DNA of 64,000 nt from Viola odorata (taxonomy: Eukaryota; Streptophyta; Magnoliopsida; Malpighiales; Violaceae), in NCBI GenBank assembly GCA_963691705.1, contig OY829545.1, forward strand, positions 33,405,475-33,469,474, read 5' to 3'. Both the position numbers and the translations under genes were made by a program. Below are positions 20,331-31,217 of this stretch, piece after piece; the first letter of the stretch is position 1; every line of letters starts with the position of its first letter. Under the pieces are notes generated by a model. It ran no database searches and had not been told where the DNA came from. It was given only the letters and a program-made list of their open reading frames with translations.

Positions 20331-21654
20331 ACCCAAAGGCGTATATTATCGTGAGCTATCAGTACCATCCTTCATGGAAGAGCAAGCATCTTTATGTGTG
20401 GAAGAGCGTGAGAGCGACTGGCAAATTCCCGCAATCAAATACTTGAAACATGAGGAACTGCCGGAGGACACCGTTGAAAAGAAGAAGGTGCTGAAACAGA
20501 CAGCTCGTTGTACGTACTTTGACGGGGATTTGATTCGGAGATATTTTTCTCACCCAACCGCCAAATGTATAACTGAACAAGAGGGTCTTCACACCTTGCG
20601 CGAAATCCATGAAGGGGTATGTGGTATGCACGTATCAGGTGGCACTCTGGCGGCACAAGTCTTCAGATCCGGATTCTACTGGCCCACCATCCGGAGAGAT
20701 TGCCACAACTATGTGCAAACTTGCCCTAAGTGCTAGGAGTTTGCCAAAATTCCTCGGCGACCTGCTGCTGAAATATCTGAAATTATCACCCCTTGTCCTT
20801 TTGCTAAATGGGGGATCGATATCCTAGGCCCATTCCCAAAGGCAAGGTCCCAACTGAAGTTTGTGATAGTGGCGGTAGACTATTTCACTAAGTGGGCGGA
20901 AGCTGAAGCAGTCGCCGCAATCACGGCAGAAAAAACTTGGCGTTTTTTCAAATATCAAGTTATCATGAGGTTTGGCGTACCTCGCGTCCTTGTCAGCGAT
21001 AATGGAATGCAGTTCACCAGCCAATTCTTCAAAGACTAATGCTTAGAATTCGGGATCGAGCAACGATTTTCCTCCGTGGCTCATCCGCAAACTAATGGAC
21101 AGGCGGAAGTAACCAATCGGAGTATCCTCAGCGGTATCAAGAAAAACTTAGAAGGGTCTAAAAAGAAGTGGGCTGATGAGCTGCCATACGTGATGTGGGC
21201 GTACCGCATGACCATTAAGACTAGTACCGGAGAAACACCCTTCGCGTTGGGCTTCGGGACCGAAGCTGTTACACCGGTAGAAATTGGAACCATGAGCCTA
21301 TGGGTGGCTCACTTTCGAGAGGAACTGAATGAGGAAAGGTTACGAGCTAACCTGGATGCGTTACCAGAAGTCCGAGAAGAAATCCTTCTGAAAACGCAGC
21401 ACTACAAACAAAAGATGGCCCGTTATCATAACAGGCGTGTCAAAGAGCGGTTGCTAAAAGTCGGTGACCTGGTGCTGAGAGACAAGCGAGCGGCAGGATA
21501 ACGTATGGGAAAACTCAGTCCAAGCTGGGATGGACCATATCGCGTCACCCACGTTGTCGGGAAAGGAGCCTATCATCTGGAGACACTCGATGGTACACCC
21601 TTATCCAACTCTTGGAATATCGCTCGTTTGAAATTATATTACCCTAGAATTTAA
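20331..21654 (+). pseudogene. Integrase of element C
   Basis: N-terminal HHCC zinc finger (HEGVCGMH ... CPKC) to 20736, where a TAG follows the second Cys. Catalytic core D-D-E: WGIDILGPFPKA, VSDNGMQFTSQFF, NGQAEVTNRSI. C-terminal GPY-type module (WDGPYRV, GKGAYHLE, SNSWNIARLKLYYPR), ending TAA at 21652-21654. Stops at 20734, 21037 and 21499 inactivate it. Integrase would insert the element DNA into the host chromosome. Confidence 0.85.
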
Positions 21655-21770
21655 TTTTATCTGCACCTTTGATTTATGTCAACCTTAACCATGACTAACG
21701 CTCGATGAGAGAGCTTTCGTGGGTGTTTGTGGTTGCCCTTGTGCAGATAAAAAAGGGGGTATCTTGGGAA

Positions 21771-22225
21771 GTGAAAAGTCCTATCCTTGTGATGGTCGGT
21801 CTTGATCAGATGGCCCACTAAGTGAGGGCACAACCCAACATACCTTGAATTAGCGTCGGATTGAAAGATCCTGGATGCCCCCGGGGGTGAAAAGTCCTAT
21901 CCTTGTGATGACCGATCTTGATCAGATGGCTCATTAAGTGAGGGCACTACCCGGTATCTTTGGGAGTGAAAAGTCCTTCTCTTGTACTGACCGTTCTCGT
22001 GGAGACGGCCCATCAAGACGAGGTATGCTCCAAAGAAATAGAAACTCCATCTAGAAACAAGAATCCTATCTTAACGGCTGGGCTGCTGCAGCCAGGCCAT
22101 TAAGTAAGGACACGGTTCTAGACGCGAGGACAACACCCAAAAGTGAAAATTCCCCAGCCTTGTGATAGCCATCCCGATCCGACAGCTCACTAAGATGAGG
22201 CACTTTTCGGGCCGATCGCGAAAGG
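21771..22225 (+). repeat. Tandem repeats after integrase in element C (4 diverged units)
   Basis: Units begin GTGAAAAGTCCT at 21771, 21887 and 21966, with a diverged one at 22143. Each continues with CTTGTGATGACCG-like, then GATCAGATGGCTCA and AAGTGAGGGCAC. Unit length varies from about 79 to 177 bp. The matching array in B is at 33400-33836. It lies between integrase and the antisense genes, like the amplified 3' untranslated repeats known from Retand-type Tat elements. Confidence 0.75.
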
Positions 22226-22753
22226 AGGGAAACGCGGAGAATCGCGAAATCCCAGCTAGTAACCAGATGTGTAACCCCTGGTGAAGTATAGAGCTGATAG
22301 TGAAAGCGATTCACGCGGGTTCTATGGTAACGCCCTATGATGGCAGTGGAAAGGCTCCTACGGGTAATTACTATCCCTCGTAACGTGTTTTTGTTACTGA
22401 TGGTTTACAATTAGGAATGTGCAGAATACTTTTCGGGTAGAGGAAGGAGTGATGATCTCGTAAGCAGCGATATCGTAAGGCTTACCGGGAAAGCTAACTC
22501 GATACCGACTTTAGTAATTTTGATGGGACTGCTAAGGATCTGCTCGAAAAACTAAACGCATCGTGATAACAGGGCGAAGATAACGCCAAAGGAGCTCGTA
22601 AGGAGACAACTAAAGGAAAGGAAAGATAGCGATAGAAGTTGTCTGAATACATCAAAATGTTTTAAGGGGCTACAAACTTCAGTGGTCAAAATAATGACAA
22701 AAATCTAGTGACGCTCGATTGCTAAGGAAAGGGCGGCAAAGCCTTGAGGTACG
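22226..22753. other. Spacer of element C between tandem repeats and antisense gene 3
   Basis: Non-coding, homologous in reverse orientation to B 32823-33400. TATCG-rich words (GCGATATCGTAAGG) are present. No motif with a clear role. Confidence 0.5.
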
Positions 22754-23871
22754 TCAACCTTCGGGGTTCCTCCGTTTCCAGCCTGCCGCTTTAGCTTGGC
22801 AAAAACCCTTCTCATTAAGATGGGCAGATTTTCGCTTGAAAGCCGTCGTGACCTCATCAGGTTTGTACGCATCGACCCCATGGACTTCCTCAAAGCAATC
22901 GACTAAAATAGCGGCAGTCTGCTCGACATGCCACAGACTCATATCGGTCGACTCTCCCTCCAGGGCAGCTTTCTCCTTGGCCAAGGATGATTTCTCATTT
23001 TCCAAGACAGTACTTTTGGCCCCCACTACCAAGGCATCAAAATATTCTTTCTTCAGCTCCTAATGGGCCAGTAGTAGTTGCGTACGCTCCTCCAGCAACT
23101 TCTTCTTCTCATTCCGCTCTTGCGATAATTCCTCCAAGGAGGAGCAAAGAGAGGCAGCCTGACGCTGCACCTCCTCCGCCCAGTAATGGAACTTCATCAT
23201 ATTAGTAAAAAGATTGGAGCGTAATGAGTTCACTCTATCAACCTCGGTCTTGGAAAAGAAAGCCTCCCGTTCTGCCGCAGACGCCAATATTTGGGAAGCC
23301 AGCAAAGCCGAAACTTCATCCGAGCCATCACCCCCCAATGCCACCAAACCAGTGTTACGGAGATCGTACAGTCCAACTTGATGGGTCACAGTGCCACCCC
23401 CACTTATCGGACTAAGATCCGCCACAAAGTTGAAGGTGGCACCTCCTTCGCCATAACGATGCAACAGGGGGATGCTCGAAGGAACAAACACCAGAGGAAT
23501 AGGAGGGTGAACCTGTGTGGACGAACCCCCTGGAGCAAGATAAGCACCATGAGGCTGATAGCCAGAAAAATCCTGCAAGCCCTCTTGATATCCCAGATTG
23601 GAGGAATATGCGTGAACGGGACCTCCGAAAGAATTGGGCGAAATCCCAAAAGTCTTGTGCCCAAGTTCGCCAAAAATTCTGAGGAATGTCCTCCCTGGGG
23701 AACAGCCGTGGAGTCGAAAATGTCCTCAGGTCTGTTCTCCATCCCGGTGGTAGAGGAAGATGGATTTCCCCCCTCACTTTCCAACCGCTGTCTCTTCTTA
23801 GAACCAGTCAGCATGTAGCCCAAATTCATATCGCCTGAGGGAGGAGCAGAGGTAGCGACAGCGGTAGTGTC

Positions 23872-23963
23872 CTGCCAAGAACGCAATATGAAATATAGAA
23901 AAGAGAAATCAAACGACGACAAACATTGAAATGTAGCATATCGTGGCTAAAAGGCACACTTAC
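23872..23963 (-). other. Predicted intron 2 of antisense gene 3 in C (92 nt)
   Basis: Donor GTAAGT at 23963 and acceptor TTCTTGGCAG ending at 23872. Splicing joins ...TVT to DTTAVATSAPP at a codon boundary. The same junction, also phase 0, is predicted in B at 31615-31691. Confidence 0.65.
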
Positions 23964-24325
23964 TGTAACAGTAGTGGGAGGAGGTGCTTCTGAAGAACCT
24001 GCCGCGTCCGGATAAGGTGTAAGAGCGGCAACGCTTCTTGTTTTTCTCTTCTTTTTTCCTTTGGCAATGGCCTTAGGAGCCTGGGAAGAAGAAGAAGGCT
24101 GGGCAGGAGGAGCAACAATGGTCACGATGGGAACGCCTGAAGGAATATCAGTATTCCCCTCACCAGCTGAAGAAGAGGATACTTGAGCAAGACTCGCAGA
24201 AGTAGCCTGCAGTTCCGTGGGATTATCAGTAGCTTCCGTGGAAGTAGCTTTCTCCTTTTCTTCTCTTTCTTGAGCCCTCTTCAGGCGTCTCCTTACGCTT
24301 TCGGGCTTATAGTTGGGATCCGTCG

Positions 24326-24395
24326 CTGCGAGATCACAAAATAACGTCAGCATTAGTATCAGCGATAACAAAAAAGGGAGTAACGCGACACTCAC
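24326..24395 (-). other. Predicted intron 1 of antisense gene 3 in C (70 nt)
   Basis: Donor GTGAGT at 24395, perfect branch-type TACTAAT inside CTGATACTAATGC, acceptor GATCTCGCAG ending at 24326. Splicing yields CVK-P-TDPNYKPE in frame; unspliced, a stop is met soon after. The homologous intron in B is the site occupied by element C. Confidence 0.75.
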
Positions 24396-25272
24396 GTTTA
24401 ACACAAGAACGAATGTCCATTCTACAAGCCATTTGACGAATGTGAGCGCTGATTTCCAGTTTGAGCAATTTGTTTAACCAGTCTTGTTCACATTGAGGAA
24501 GGGTCCCTGGTCGACTCCAGACGTTATCATCAACATTTTGGTTAAACCCAGATTGCCACCAGGAACTAGGATCTTCAGGAAGATCTATCACAAAGAACTC
24601 CTTTTTCCAAGCATCAACGGAAGACTCGATGTGGAGGAGTTTCCAAGTAAAGGACTTGAGAGAGTCATCATCGAAGCGGGGCGATATCGTTATCACTCCC
24701 CGGCACTTCATCAGCTTAAAAAGAGATTTGAGCAGTAGAAGGGAAGGGGAAGTGATCCCTTTGTATTTACAAAGTTCCAGAAAAGCATAAACACAACAAT
24801 ACGCATTTGGGGATAATTGGGCCGGATTCAGATCGCCGGCAACAAGCAAGTCGTTTACAAAAGAGTCGATGGGAAGCCGGAAACCATAACGGAACATTTG
24901 CGCATACAAGACCCTTCGATTGCCCGTCAAAACGCTGTTCAAACGTATTGACTCAGGGGCAACAGTGGCCTTATAATCGTCAGGGATAACAGCATTATGG
25001 GCGGCCAAATGTTCACGGAGAGCGGCCTCAGATGTGATAACACTAGCAGTAATATCCATCCTTTTCTCATCGGCAGATTTCGACTCAGAACGGCGAGTCT
25101 TAGCCATGGCAGAATTAAAGAAGTAAAAATGAAGAAGACGATGGAGGAGAAAGGAAATACCTTAAGAGAAAAAGCACTTCGAAGAGCCTTGAATAGTGGG
25201 AAGAAAACAAGACGGCTAAAAGAAAATATGAGAAGGTGGGATGATAAAAGAAGAGGAAAAGAATAAATATTG

Positions 25273-25287
25273 GTTTTTATAACCCTA
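25273..25287 (-). promoter_or_regulatory. TATA-like box upstream of antisense gene 3 of C
   Basis: On the minus strand, TAGGGTTATAAAAACC followed by a T/C-rich leader, about 170 bases before the ATG at 25107. The B counterpart at about 14281-14296 has lost the TATA core. Confidence 0.55.
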
Positions 25288-25724
25288 GTAATCGAATGAA
25301 ACAGCGGATGCCACAGTCGTTGGGTGGAAGCGACAGGAGGAACAGACTCAGGCAATGAGTGCAATTCTAGAAAAGCGCTACAACGCTTCGATTTCGGTAA
25401 AGTTCTCGAGCACGCTAGCCCACAACGCCGGAAGAAATGGACACGTGTGCCTGCACAATCGCAACTTTTCTAATGAGAAGATAGCAAGCATTAAATGCTC
25501 TGAAAAGTAGGTACCATTTCTTGGAGAAAACAAGAGCGATATCGCAAGAAAGGAGATAACGCAAGATGGCGTTAATTAAAAAGGCAGCTTTCGAGCTAAC
25601 GCGAAAAAGCGGAATACAAATCAAATAGCAGTAAAATACGGATATTATCGCACAACAAGGCGTTATTACAAGACAAAGAAACAAATAAACAGAAGAATCC
25701 TCTAAATGGAGCAACTTCGATTAA

Positions 25725-27966
25725 TCATGGGCACTCGCGGACATCGCAGTCACCATTCCTCCGCTCTTCTCTAGAAGAAGGAAGATCTCCCTCACCTTCG
25801 CCCAGATCCTTCATTCTCTTGGAAGCGTAATCAGCCAGCACTGACGAATTGACAGTTTCCTGGCGATGGAGACTCATAAATTCAGCGATACAAACCTCCA
25901 TGGTCTTGTTCTTCCACCAGGCTATCTTTGAAGGTACTTTGGCCAAATCCGCATCACGAAACGCTATCTCTTCGTGAAGGAAGATATTCTTTTTGTCAGC
26001 CACCACCAATTCCGCCTCCAGAAGATCTATCTTAGCCTTCCCTTTCGATTTTTCTCGAGCAAGCTCAGCACGACAGTCGTTCAACTCCGCCCGGGTTCGC
26101 TCCTGAAGCTGCGACAGCTCCGTTACCTTCCCTAAGGCAGCGCTTAGTTCTCCTTTCAAATCAAGAGAAGGCCGAACCTTGTCACGCTGATCTTCGAAAA
26201 AGTAATTTAGCTCGCGGAAACTGGCCAGCATGTCAGTCAGAAGGCGTGAATGTTGTGCTTCAGGAGGATGCCGTAAGAACTCTTCTTTGTCCTTCGAAGA
26301 AGTAAACATTTGCCCCACTATTGGGCCCACCGGCTCTTCTCGCGATAGTGGGTCCGATATCCCTAAAGCGCGAAGACCGTCGGTACCAAGGGAAGACAAG
26401 TCCAGCTGATATGTGGTGGGGCCTTGAAGACTTTGAGGGGAAAGATTGGCGATATAAGGAGGAGAACAACTTTTTGCGGAATCACCAATGCCTGAGATCG
26501 AAGAAAGAAACAAAGGCTGAGGTTTCTGTGGAGGAGGGTTAGGAGGAGCGATCGGATTCGAAACTGATAAGTTCACATCCGGAATAAAGGAGTGGATCGG
26601 AGAGATAGGACCGCCAGACGACAAGGGAGAGCCCACCGCTGCTGAAGCCTCGTTAACTTTGGGAGGAATGGCAGAGGGCACCTTGACCACTTCCGTCACC
26701 GGCAAGGCACCCGCAACGTGTGAAGTGTTAACTCCCTTGGAGGGAACCGCGTTGACCTCCTCCACAGGAGGAATTGGTGGGTCAGATTTCTCTTTACGAA
26801 CTCTCTTTACGAGACGCTACGTCTCGACGACCATTTCTTCGCTATCGTCCTCAGTTGACTCCGCTGCGGGTTCACTCTTTCTCGACCTAAGTTTCATCCG
26901 TTGGGCAAGGGTGGCATGACGCAGCTCAGAACCGGTATCCATGTTTTCACTATCGCTGTCAACCTCTTCAATCACAGGGTTACTCGGAGCCACTCCCTTA
27001 CCGTGAGACGGTAGCCAATTCTCAAGGAAACGGGAAGGTCGAGCGGATGCGCAGCGTGTCGCGACGGTTTTGTTTCTCCTTCCTCTTGGCGGAAAAGGCA
27101 GACGACTTGAGCCTTCAGGCGGAGGAGAAGGAGGTAACTTCTGAAGCGGCACTACGTTCAGAGGAGCGTCACTTTCCCCGGAGGAGCGACCCTCAGCGTT
27201 ACCTGCCAATAAAATATTTTAGTATGGCAAGAAAATCGAAGCGATAAGGTGACAAAAGAAAAATGACACACTCTGGCAAAGGCCTGAATCGAGCGAATTC
27301 CCGAATGAGGAAGGGCCCTTCTATTTCTAACAGGGCGGTAACATTAGACACATCCATACTAGACAGCACATCTGGTTTTTGCCAAGCGGCACTGGTAATC
27401 TCTCGGTTGAAACCACCGCGCCAAAACCGAGAAGGCAAACGAAGGGTGAAGAAGCTATTTTTCCAGTTGTCCACGTTCTCTTCGAAACCTTGAAAGTTCC
27501 GCCAGAAGAACCGAACAAGGGCATCATTCCAACTTGGGGTAATATCCACCAAGCAGCTGCGACACCTCAAGGTGAAAAATGTACGGAACAGATCGAGCGA
27601 TGGAGCAAAAATATGCTTCATCTCACACGAACGAAGAAAGGCGTAAAGCCCACACCAGGAAGGTGGAGTTATTTGAACAGGATTAAGATCGTAATGGTTT
27701 AGCAGCTTCATCAGAGAAGTATGAAGTGGGAAACGAAATCCGTAGGTAAACATCTTGAAATAAACCAGCCGGAACGTCCCCCACATGGCATCAGTGAGCC
27801 GAGTATCCTTCAAAGGGACAAAGGGGCGGTATCCCGTGGGAAAAGTGATACCGCTCTCCTCTAACTCAGCCCTCAAAACCTCATTACAATCAAAAACACT
27901 ACGAGCTCTCCTAACTTCGGGATCTAGGGGATTTTCGATAACTACAGAGGATCTAGCGCGAGACAT
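25725..27966 (-). pseudogene. Antisense gene 2 of element C, two exons, one nonsense codon
   Basis: ATG at 27966 (MSRARSSVVIENPLDPEVRR). Exon 1 (to about 27268) holds the PF04195-like domain: LTDAMWGTFRLVYFKMFTYG, FRFPLHTSL, LNPVQITPPSWCGLYAFL, WKNSFFTLRLP. A short intron of about 65 nt (27268-27204) precedes exon 2 (NAEGRSSGESDAPLNV...), which has a Pro-rich linker, the block YQLDLSSLGTDGLRALGIS and a coiled coil with ELAREKSKGKAKIDLLEAEL, ending at 25725. One TAG at about 26817 is the only break I see, giving some 720 codons otherwise. It is a paralogue of gene 3 and was probably duplicated within the element. Function unknown. Confidence 0.75.
27204..27268 (-). other. Predicted intron of antisense gene 2 in C (about 65 nt)
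   Basis: Donor-like GAGT/GTGTCA at about 27268 and acceptor TTTATTGGCAG ending at 27204. In-frame joining gives PEC-NAEGRSS. The donor is weaker than those of gene 3. Position relative to the PF04195-like domain is the same as in gene 3 and in element E. Confidence 0.5.
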
Positions 27967-28154
27967 AATGAACTGGAAAAGTAAAGCTATGGCGATAGAG
28001 AAACAAAATACCTGGAGCAAAGAGCCAGTAACCAGGCCGTCGGCACCGACAAGCAATTGCAGCAAAACCCCTCGGGAAGAAAGAAGCACAGAAGAGAGAA
28101 AATACGAAGAATTTCGAAGTATTAGCAAAAGTACTAAAAGAGAAGAGCGAATTC

Positions 28155-28165
28155 CTTATAAAGGT
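28155..28165 (-). promoter_or_regulatory. TATA-like box upstream of antisense gene 2 of C
   Basis: CCTTTATAAGG on the minus strand with a CT-rich leader, 190 bases before the ATG at 27966. Identical core and spacing to B 12297-12307. Confidence 0.55.
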
Positions 28166-28437
28166 TAAACCTAAAAAAGAAACAGCCTGTAAAAACAAAA
28201 CACGTGCAAAGTGGAAAAGGACGCGTGGGCAGTCATCAGTATCTTTTGGGAGAAGACAGTTACTGATTGAAAACCGAAAGGCGGTTGCACCCAGCGAAAG
28301 GCACACTTCCGCGATAACCCTGGAAACCTGAAAAAATAAATGGAGAAAAGCGGCAGGAGAGCGAAAAGAAAATAAAGCGTCATTTTATTATTTTAGGAAA
28401 GCCATACGGCATCTACAAAGAGGCATGGTATGCACAA

Positions 28438-28869
28438 CTATTCACCGTCAGACCAGGAAATGCCATAGCAGTAGACCACGTCATCATCATCATCACCTAA
28501 AAGCGATGGATCCTCGCCAGCGAGAGGGAAAGGCTCCTCAATCCTCCCCCCTGCACGAATTGACGATTAATCTGACTCCCCCTTAACAGCTGGCGATACC
28601 GTTTCAACGGCCGAGCAGGCAGAGGGAGCCCTTTGTGGTGACTCGCTAGGAAGGAAAGACGTTCCTTCCCCCTTCGTAGAGAGAGAAGCAAGAGAATAAA
28701 AGAATGATCTAGATGCCTTCGCAGCATCTTTCCTCCGCCTCTTGCGACACCGTCGGTGAACAGGCGGCCTCCAAGGAGGCGACGGAGGAGGATTATCCGA
28801 ATCAGGAGAAGTCGGAGGAGTTGGTGGAGAATCTCGTGCGGTCGTATCTAAAAAATGAGAATCAACCAT
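28438..28869 (-). pseudogene. Antisense gene 1 of element C, Pro-rich acidic protein
   Basis: ATG at 28869 (MVDSHFLDTTARDSPPTPP). Like the B copy it has a Pro/Ser/Asp stretch, a basic cluster (HRRCRKRRRK) and, in another frame, the conserved acidic end DDDDVVYCYGISWSDGE reaching 28438. The reading frame as it stands ends at about 28567, so a frameshift lies near 28560. The Ser codon mutated to a stop in B is intact here. A TATTTAAAG box lies at 28939-28948. No known family. Confidence 0.6.
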
Positions 28870-29343
28870 GAGATCGCAGATTACTTATCAAAGGAAAAAT
28901 GAACAAGGAGGTGAATAAAAACGAGGGAAAGAGGATCCCTTTAAATAGCCAGAAAATCGGGAAAAAAGGATCTTCGATCTTCCAACCCGACCCTTGAGGG
29001 TGGACACATGTACAGCCTAAAGTGTAAGTAAAGATTTGAAGTCACGCCTGTTGAAATCTTACTTGAATCAAGGAAAACCGCAAAATCGCCCAATCAGTTG
29101 CCAGGACAACAGCGGCGTGGATTTAATGCAGAACAGCCAACCAGAAAACCACCCAGTGGCTGAATCGTTTTCAGTTGGGCTAAGAATACCCCCAATGGAA
29201 AAAAGACAAAGGGCGCATTAAAGAAGAAGAACAGTTGCAAAGCGGCATAATAAAAACAGTTTATTTATTATGGCCTAATGGCCGAAAAGTACAGTGGCAT
29301 GACAAGAGGAAAAGTAAAAAGGGCTCAAAGGGAGCCACTGATA

Positions 29344-29735
29344 TCACGCGTCAGAGCCAGCATCTTCGGGTACTTCGGGAAGGTCTCTCAGGGAATCCAT
29401 GACCAGAGTTAGATCATGTGAGGTGGCTCTCATCCCCTTTAGGCAGCACCCAGCATATCCTTGCGCTGCTGCAGCATGGCGATCACCACTTGAATCCGAG
29501 CGATGGAGGCAGCCAGCTTCGACACGCTCTCCAAAGGACTGTAATCCTCCAGAGACGTGGCTCCCAGCCTGGAATGGAGTGGGGTCAGCATCCCCTGCAG
29601 CTCCAGGATGTCCTCAGAAGTCTTGACCAGCATGTTCTCCAGGAACCCAACGTCACCATCATTGAGGTTCTTGAGAGAGTGGCCCTTGGAAAGGAGAAAT
29701 TTTTTAGTCAAATGATCCATAATGCAAGTTGCCAA
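29344..29735 (-). pseudogene. Antisense gene 0 of element C, small coiled-coil protein
   Basis: Reads MATCIMDHLTKKFLLSKGH from 29735 and follows the B copy closely (LENMLVKTSEDILELQGML, SIARIQVVIAMLQQRKDMLG) until a one- or two-base loss near 29442 shifts the frame. The original end, PEVPEDAGSDA-like, is at 29344. AATAAA-type signals lie downstream (29250-29275, minus). In C the approximately 1 kb between this gene and the LTR is retained, unlike B. Confidence 0.65.
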
Positions 29736-30714
29736 AGATGATGAGAACGTGGGTGGAAAAAGCTCCCCGATTCATAGGCTCCAAGAGAAGGGCCTTGGAA
29801 AAGAAAATGAGGTCCTCAAAAGGCGAGCCGTCCTGTTACCCTCGAGGGCCGATGGAACCGAAGCGGAAGCGAAGGACAGTGTTCGTGAACTATCCACGAT
29901 ACAGATGCTCGGAGGGGTACGAGATAGAATATGGAAAAATGCCGAAAGGCACGATATTACGGGTAGTCATGACGTAAAAGCCATACGGTTACGGGTATCC
30001 ACAGTGTAAAGCCGCGTTGATGTCGCAGGTAGCCCTAGATGCATAAAACCTTGCCGACCTCACAAGTATCTGGTGGTATAAAGCCACGTTAATCGAAGGC
30101 AGTTGATGGCGTAAAACCGCGTCAATATCGTTGTTCCCTTAAGCGGAAAAGAAAGACAGGACCTGTGTGATCTCAAAATCCCTGTAAGTACAAAGTTTGC
30201 TAATTTCTCCATAAGTACCTATCTCCTCTATGTGTTTGCAGTACACTCGAAAGGATGATGGACTGGAACATAGGCGAGCCTACGGAATGACTCGGCTGCA
30301 GTCCTTGGCGACATCGCAAGTGGCCCGTCAGCAGCTCTCTTGCGACAGGAGTGAAGTTGCGACTTTCCAAGTCCTGCAAGAGGGGCCAGCTCGAATAATA
30401 TCGCTAGGTGAAAGAAATCCCCTAATAATTACGAACAAGATGGCGACGTCTCTCGTGGATTTCTTAACGCCTCCAGAGGACGAGGCATGAGACAAAAATG
30501 AAGACCGGGATCTGTTTGCTCGGAGGAAAGCTTCAAATCTGAGCCCTAGCCCATCGTTTAGACCAATCCGTATCGAGCTAAAGGAGACAAGGAAGTTCGG
30601 AGATCCCAGGAGCATATCGCCTTATGAAAGAACAAACTCTCACCTAAGATTCCAGACTTGGACAGGGAGTGACGGCCCTTGGTAAACACTCGGGCTCATT
30701 TTCAGTTGGGCTTA
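29736..30714. other. Spacer of element C between gene 0 and the 3' LTR
   Basis: Contains degenerate short repeats (GTAAAGCCGCGTTGATGTC, TATAAAGCCACGTTAATCG, GTAAAACCGCGTCAATATCG) at about 29965-30130. A plus-strand ORF of 86 codons lies at 30230-30490 (sense to gag-pol) and matches nothing I know. The last 16 bases before the LTR, TTTTCAGTTGGGCTTA, are the junction motif also found at 1232-1247 in E. Nothing else recognised. Confidence 0.5.
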
Positions 30715-31217
30715 TGATAACAATCAAGACAACCTTCACGGTGCTACTACACATGCGGCTCCTACCGGGACAGATTCCTATAAGTCCAGTAGTATATCTT
30801 CATATCGCCCAGGGATCAGCGAAGGATTCCTAGGATGGTCGACATCAGCGGAGCGGGGACTCACGCGTCTCTATGCGCACGGCATCATCCCATCCTAGGG
30901 AATCACAAGGTTATCGCTCCCGGCAGCCCGTTAGATATCGCTCATGACGTCACCTACTGGCATCGCTCGTGACGTCATCGCCAGACATCACCTAGACTGT
31001 TATCGCCAGGTATCGCCATCGAGGCCTATAAATATCCCTACTTTTTCAAACAGAAGGTAAGATCGAGATCACCCAGCAGAACCTCTTGTTACTTTGTATC
31101 CCCGAACTGACTTAAGCATCGGAGTGTCTACGCCGGAGCCCCCCCTCCGGCGCTTTGTAGGTACATCCGACGACCGACCGCCGCCATTCCGATCAGACAT
31201 GACCTCGAATCATATCA
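30715..31217 (+). repeat. 3' LTR of element C (503 bp)
   Basis: Begins TGATAACAATC and ends ATATCA. It keeps both TGACGTCA sites and the TATA box. About 16 differences from the 5' LTR by eye, including one extra C in the C-run. Confidence 0.9.

Larger units (their letters stand above)
22754..25107 (-). pseudogene. Antisense gene 3 of element C, three exons
   Basis: ATG at 25107 (MAKTRRSESKSADEKRMD). Exon 1 (25107-24396) is fully open and carries the PF04195-like domain: RLNSVLTGNRRVLYAQMF, YGFRLPIDSFV, LNPAQLSPNAYCCVYAFLEL, WKKEFFVIDLPEDP. Intron 1 is 24395-24326. Exon 2 (24325-23964) is Ser/Ala-rich with a basic KGKKKRKTRS cluster. Intron 2 is 23963-23872. Exon 3 holds a Gly/Ser-rich linker, a block TVTHQVGLYDLRNTGLVALG similar to FQLDLSSFGTDGLRALG of gene 2, and a long coiled coil (23230-22760). 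A frameshift near 23600 and a stop at 23060 break exon 3. The basic cluster and coiled coil suggest a nuclear, oligomeric protein (inference). Confidence 0.75.
15210..31217 (+). mobile_element. Element C: Tat-lineage retrotransposon, plus, inserted in an intron of B
   Basis: LTRs at 15210-15711 and 30715-31217, with a near-perfect duplication ACTGA (15205-15209) and AATGA (31218-31222). Length 16,008 bp. Order: LTR, primer-binding site, gag, protease, RT, RNase H, second RNase H, integrase (15797-21654), tandem repeats (21771-22225), a module of four minus-strand genes (22754-29735), about 1 kb of spacer, LTR. It belongs to the same family as B in the opposite orientation, and its target is the predicted gene 3 intron of B. 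The LTRs differ at about 16 positions by eye (about 3 percent). Stops in pol make it non-autonomous. Confidence 0.9.

Noticed and set aside
27295..28168. Plus-strand ORFs opposite antisense gene 2 of C
   Set aside because: They are shadows of the minus-strand gene; the minus-strand product has the recognisable domain.
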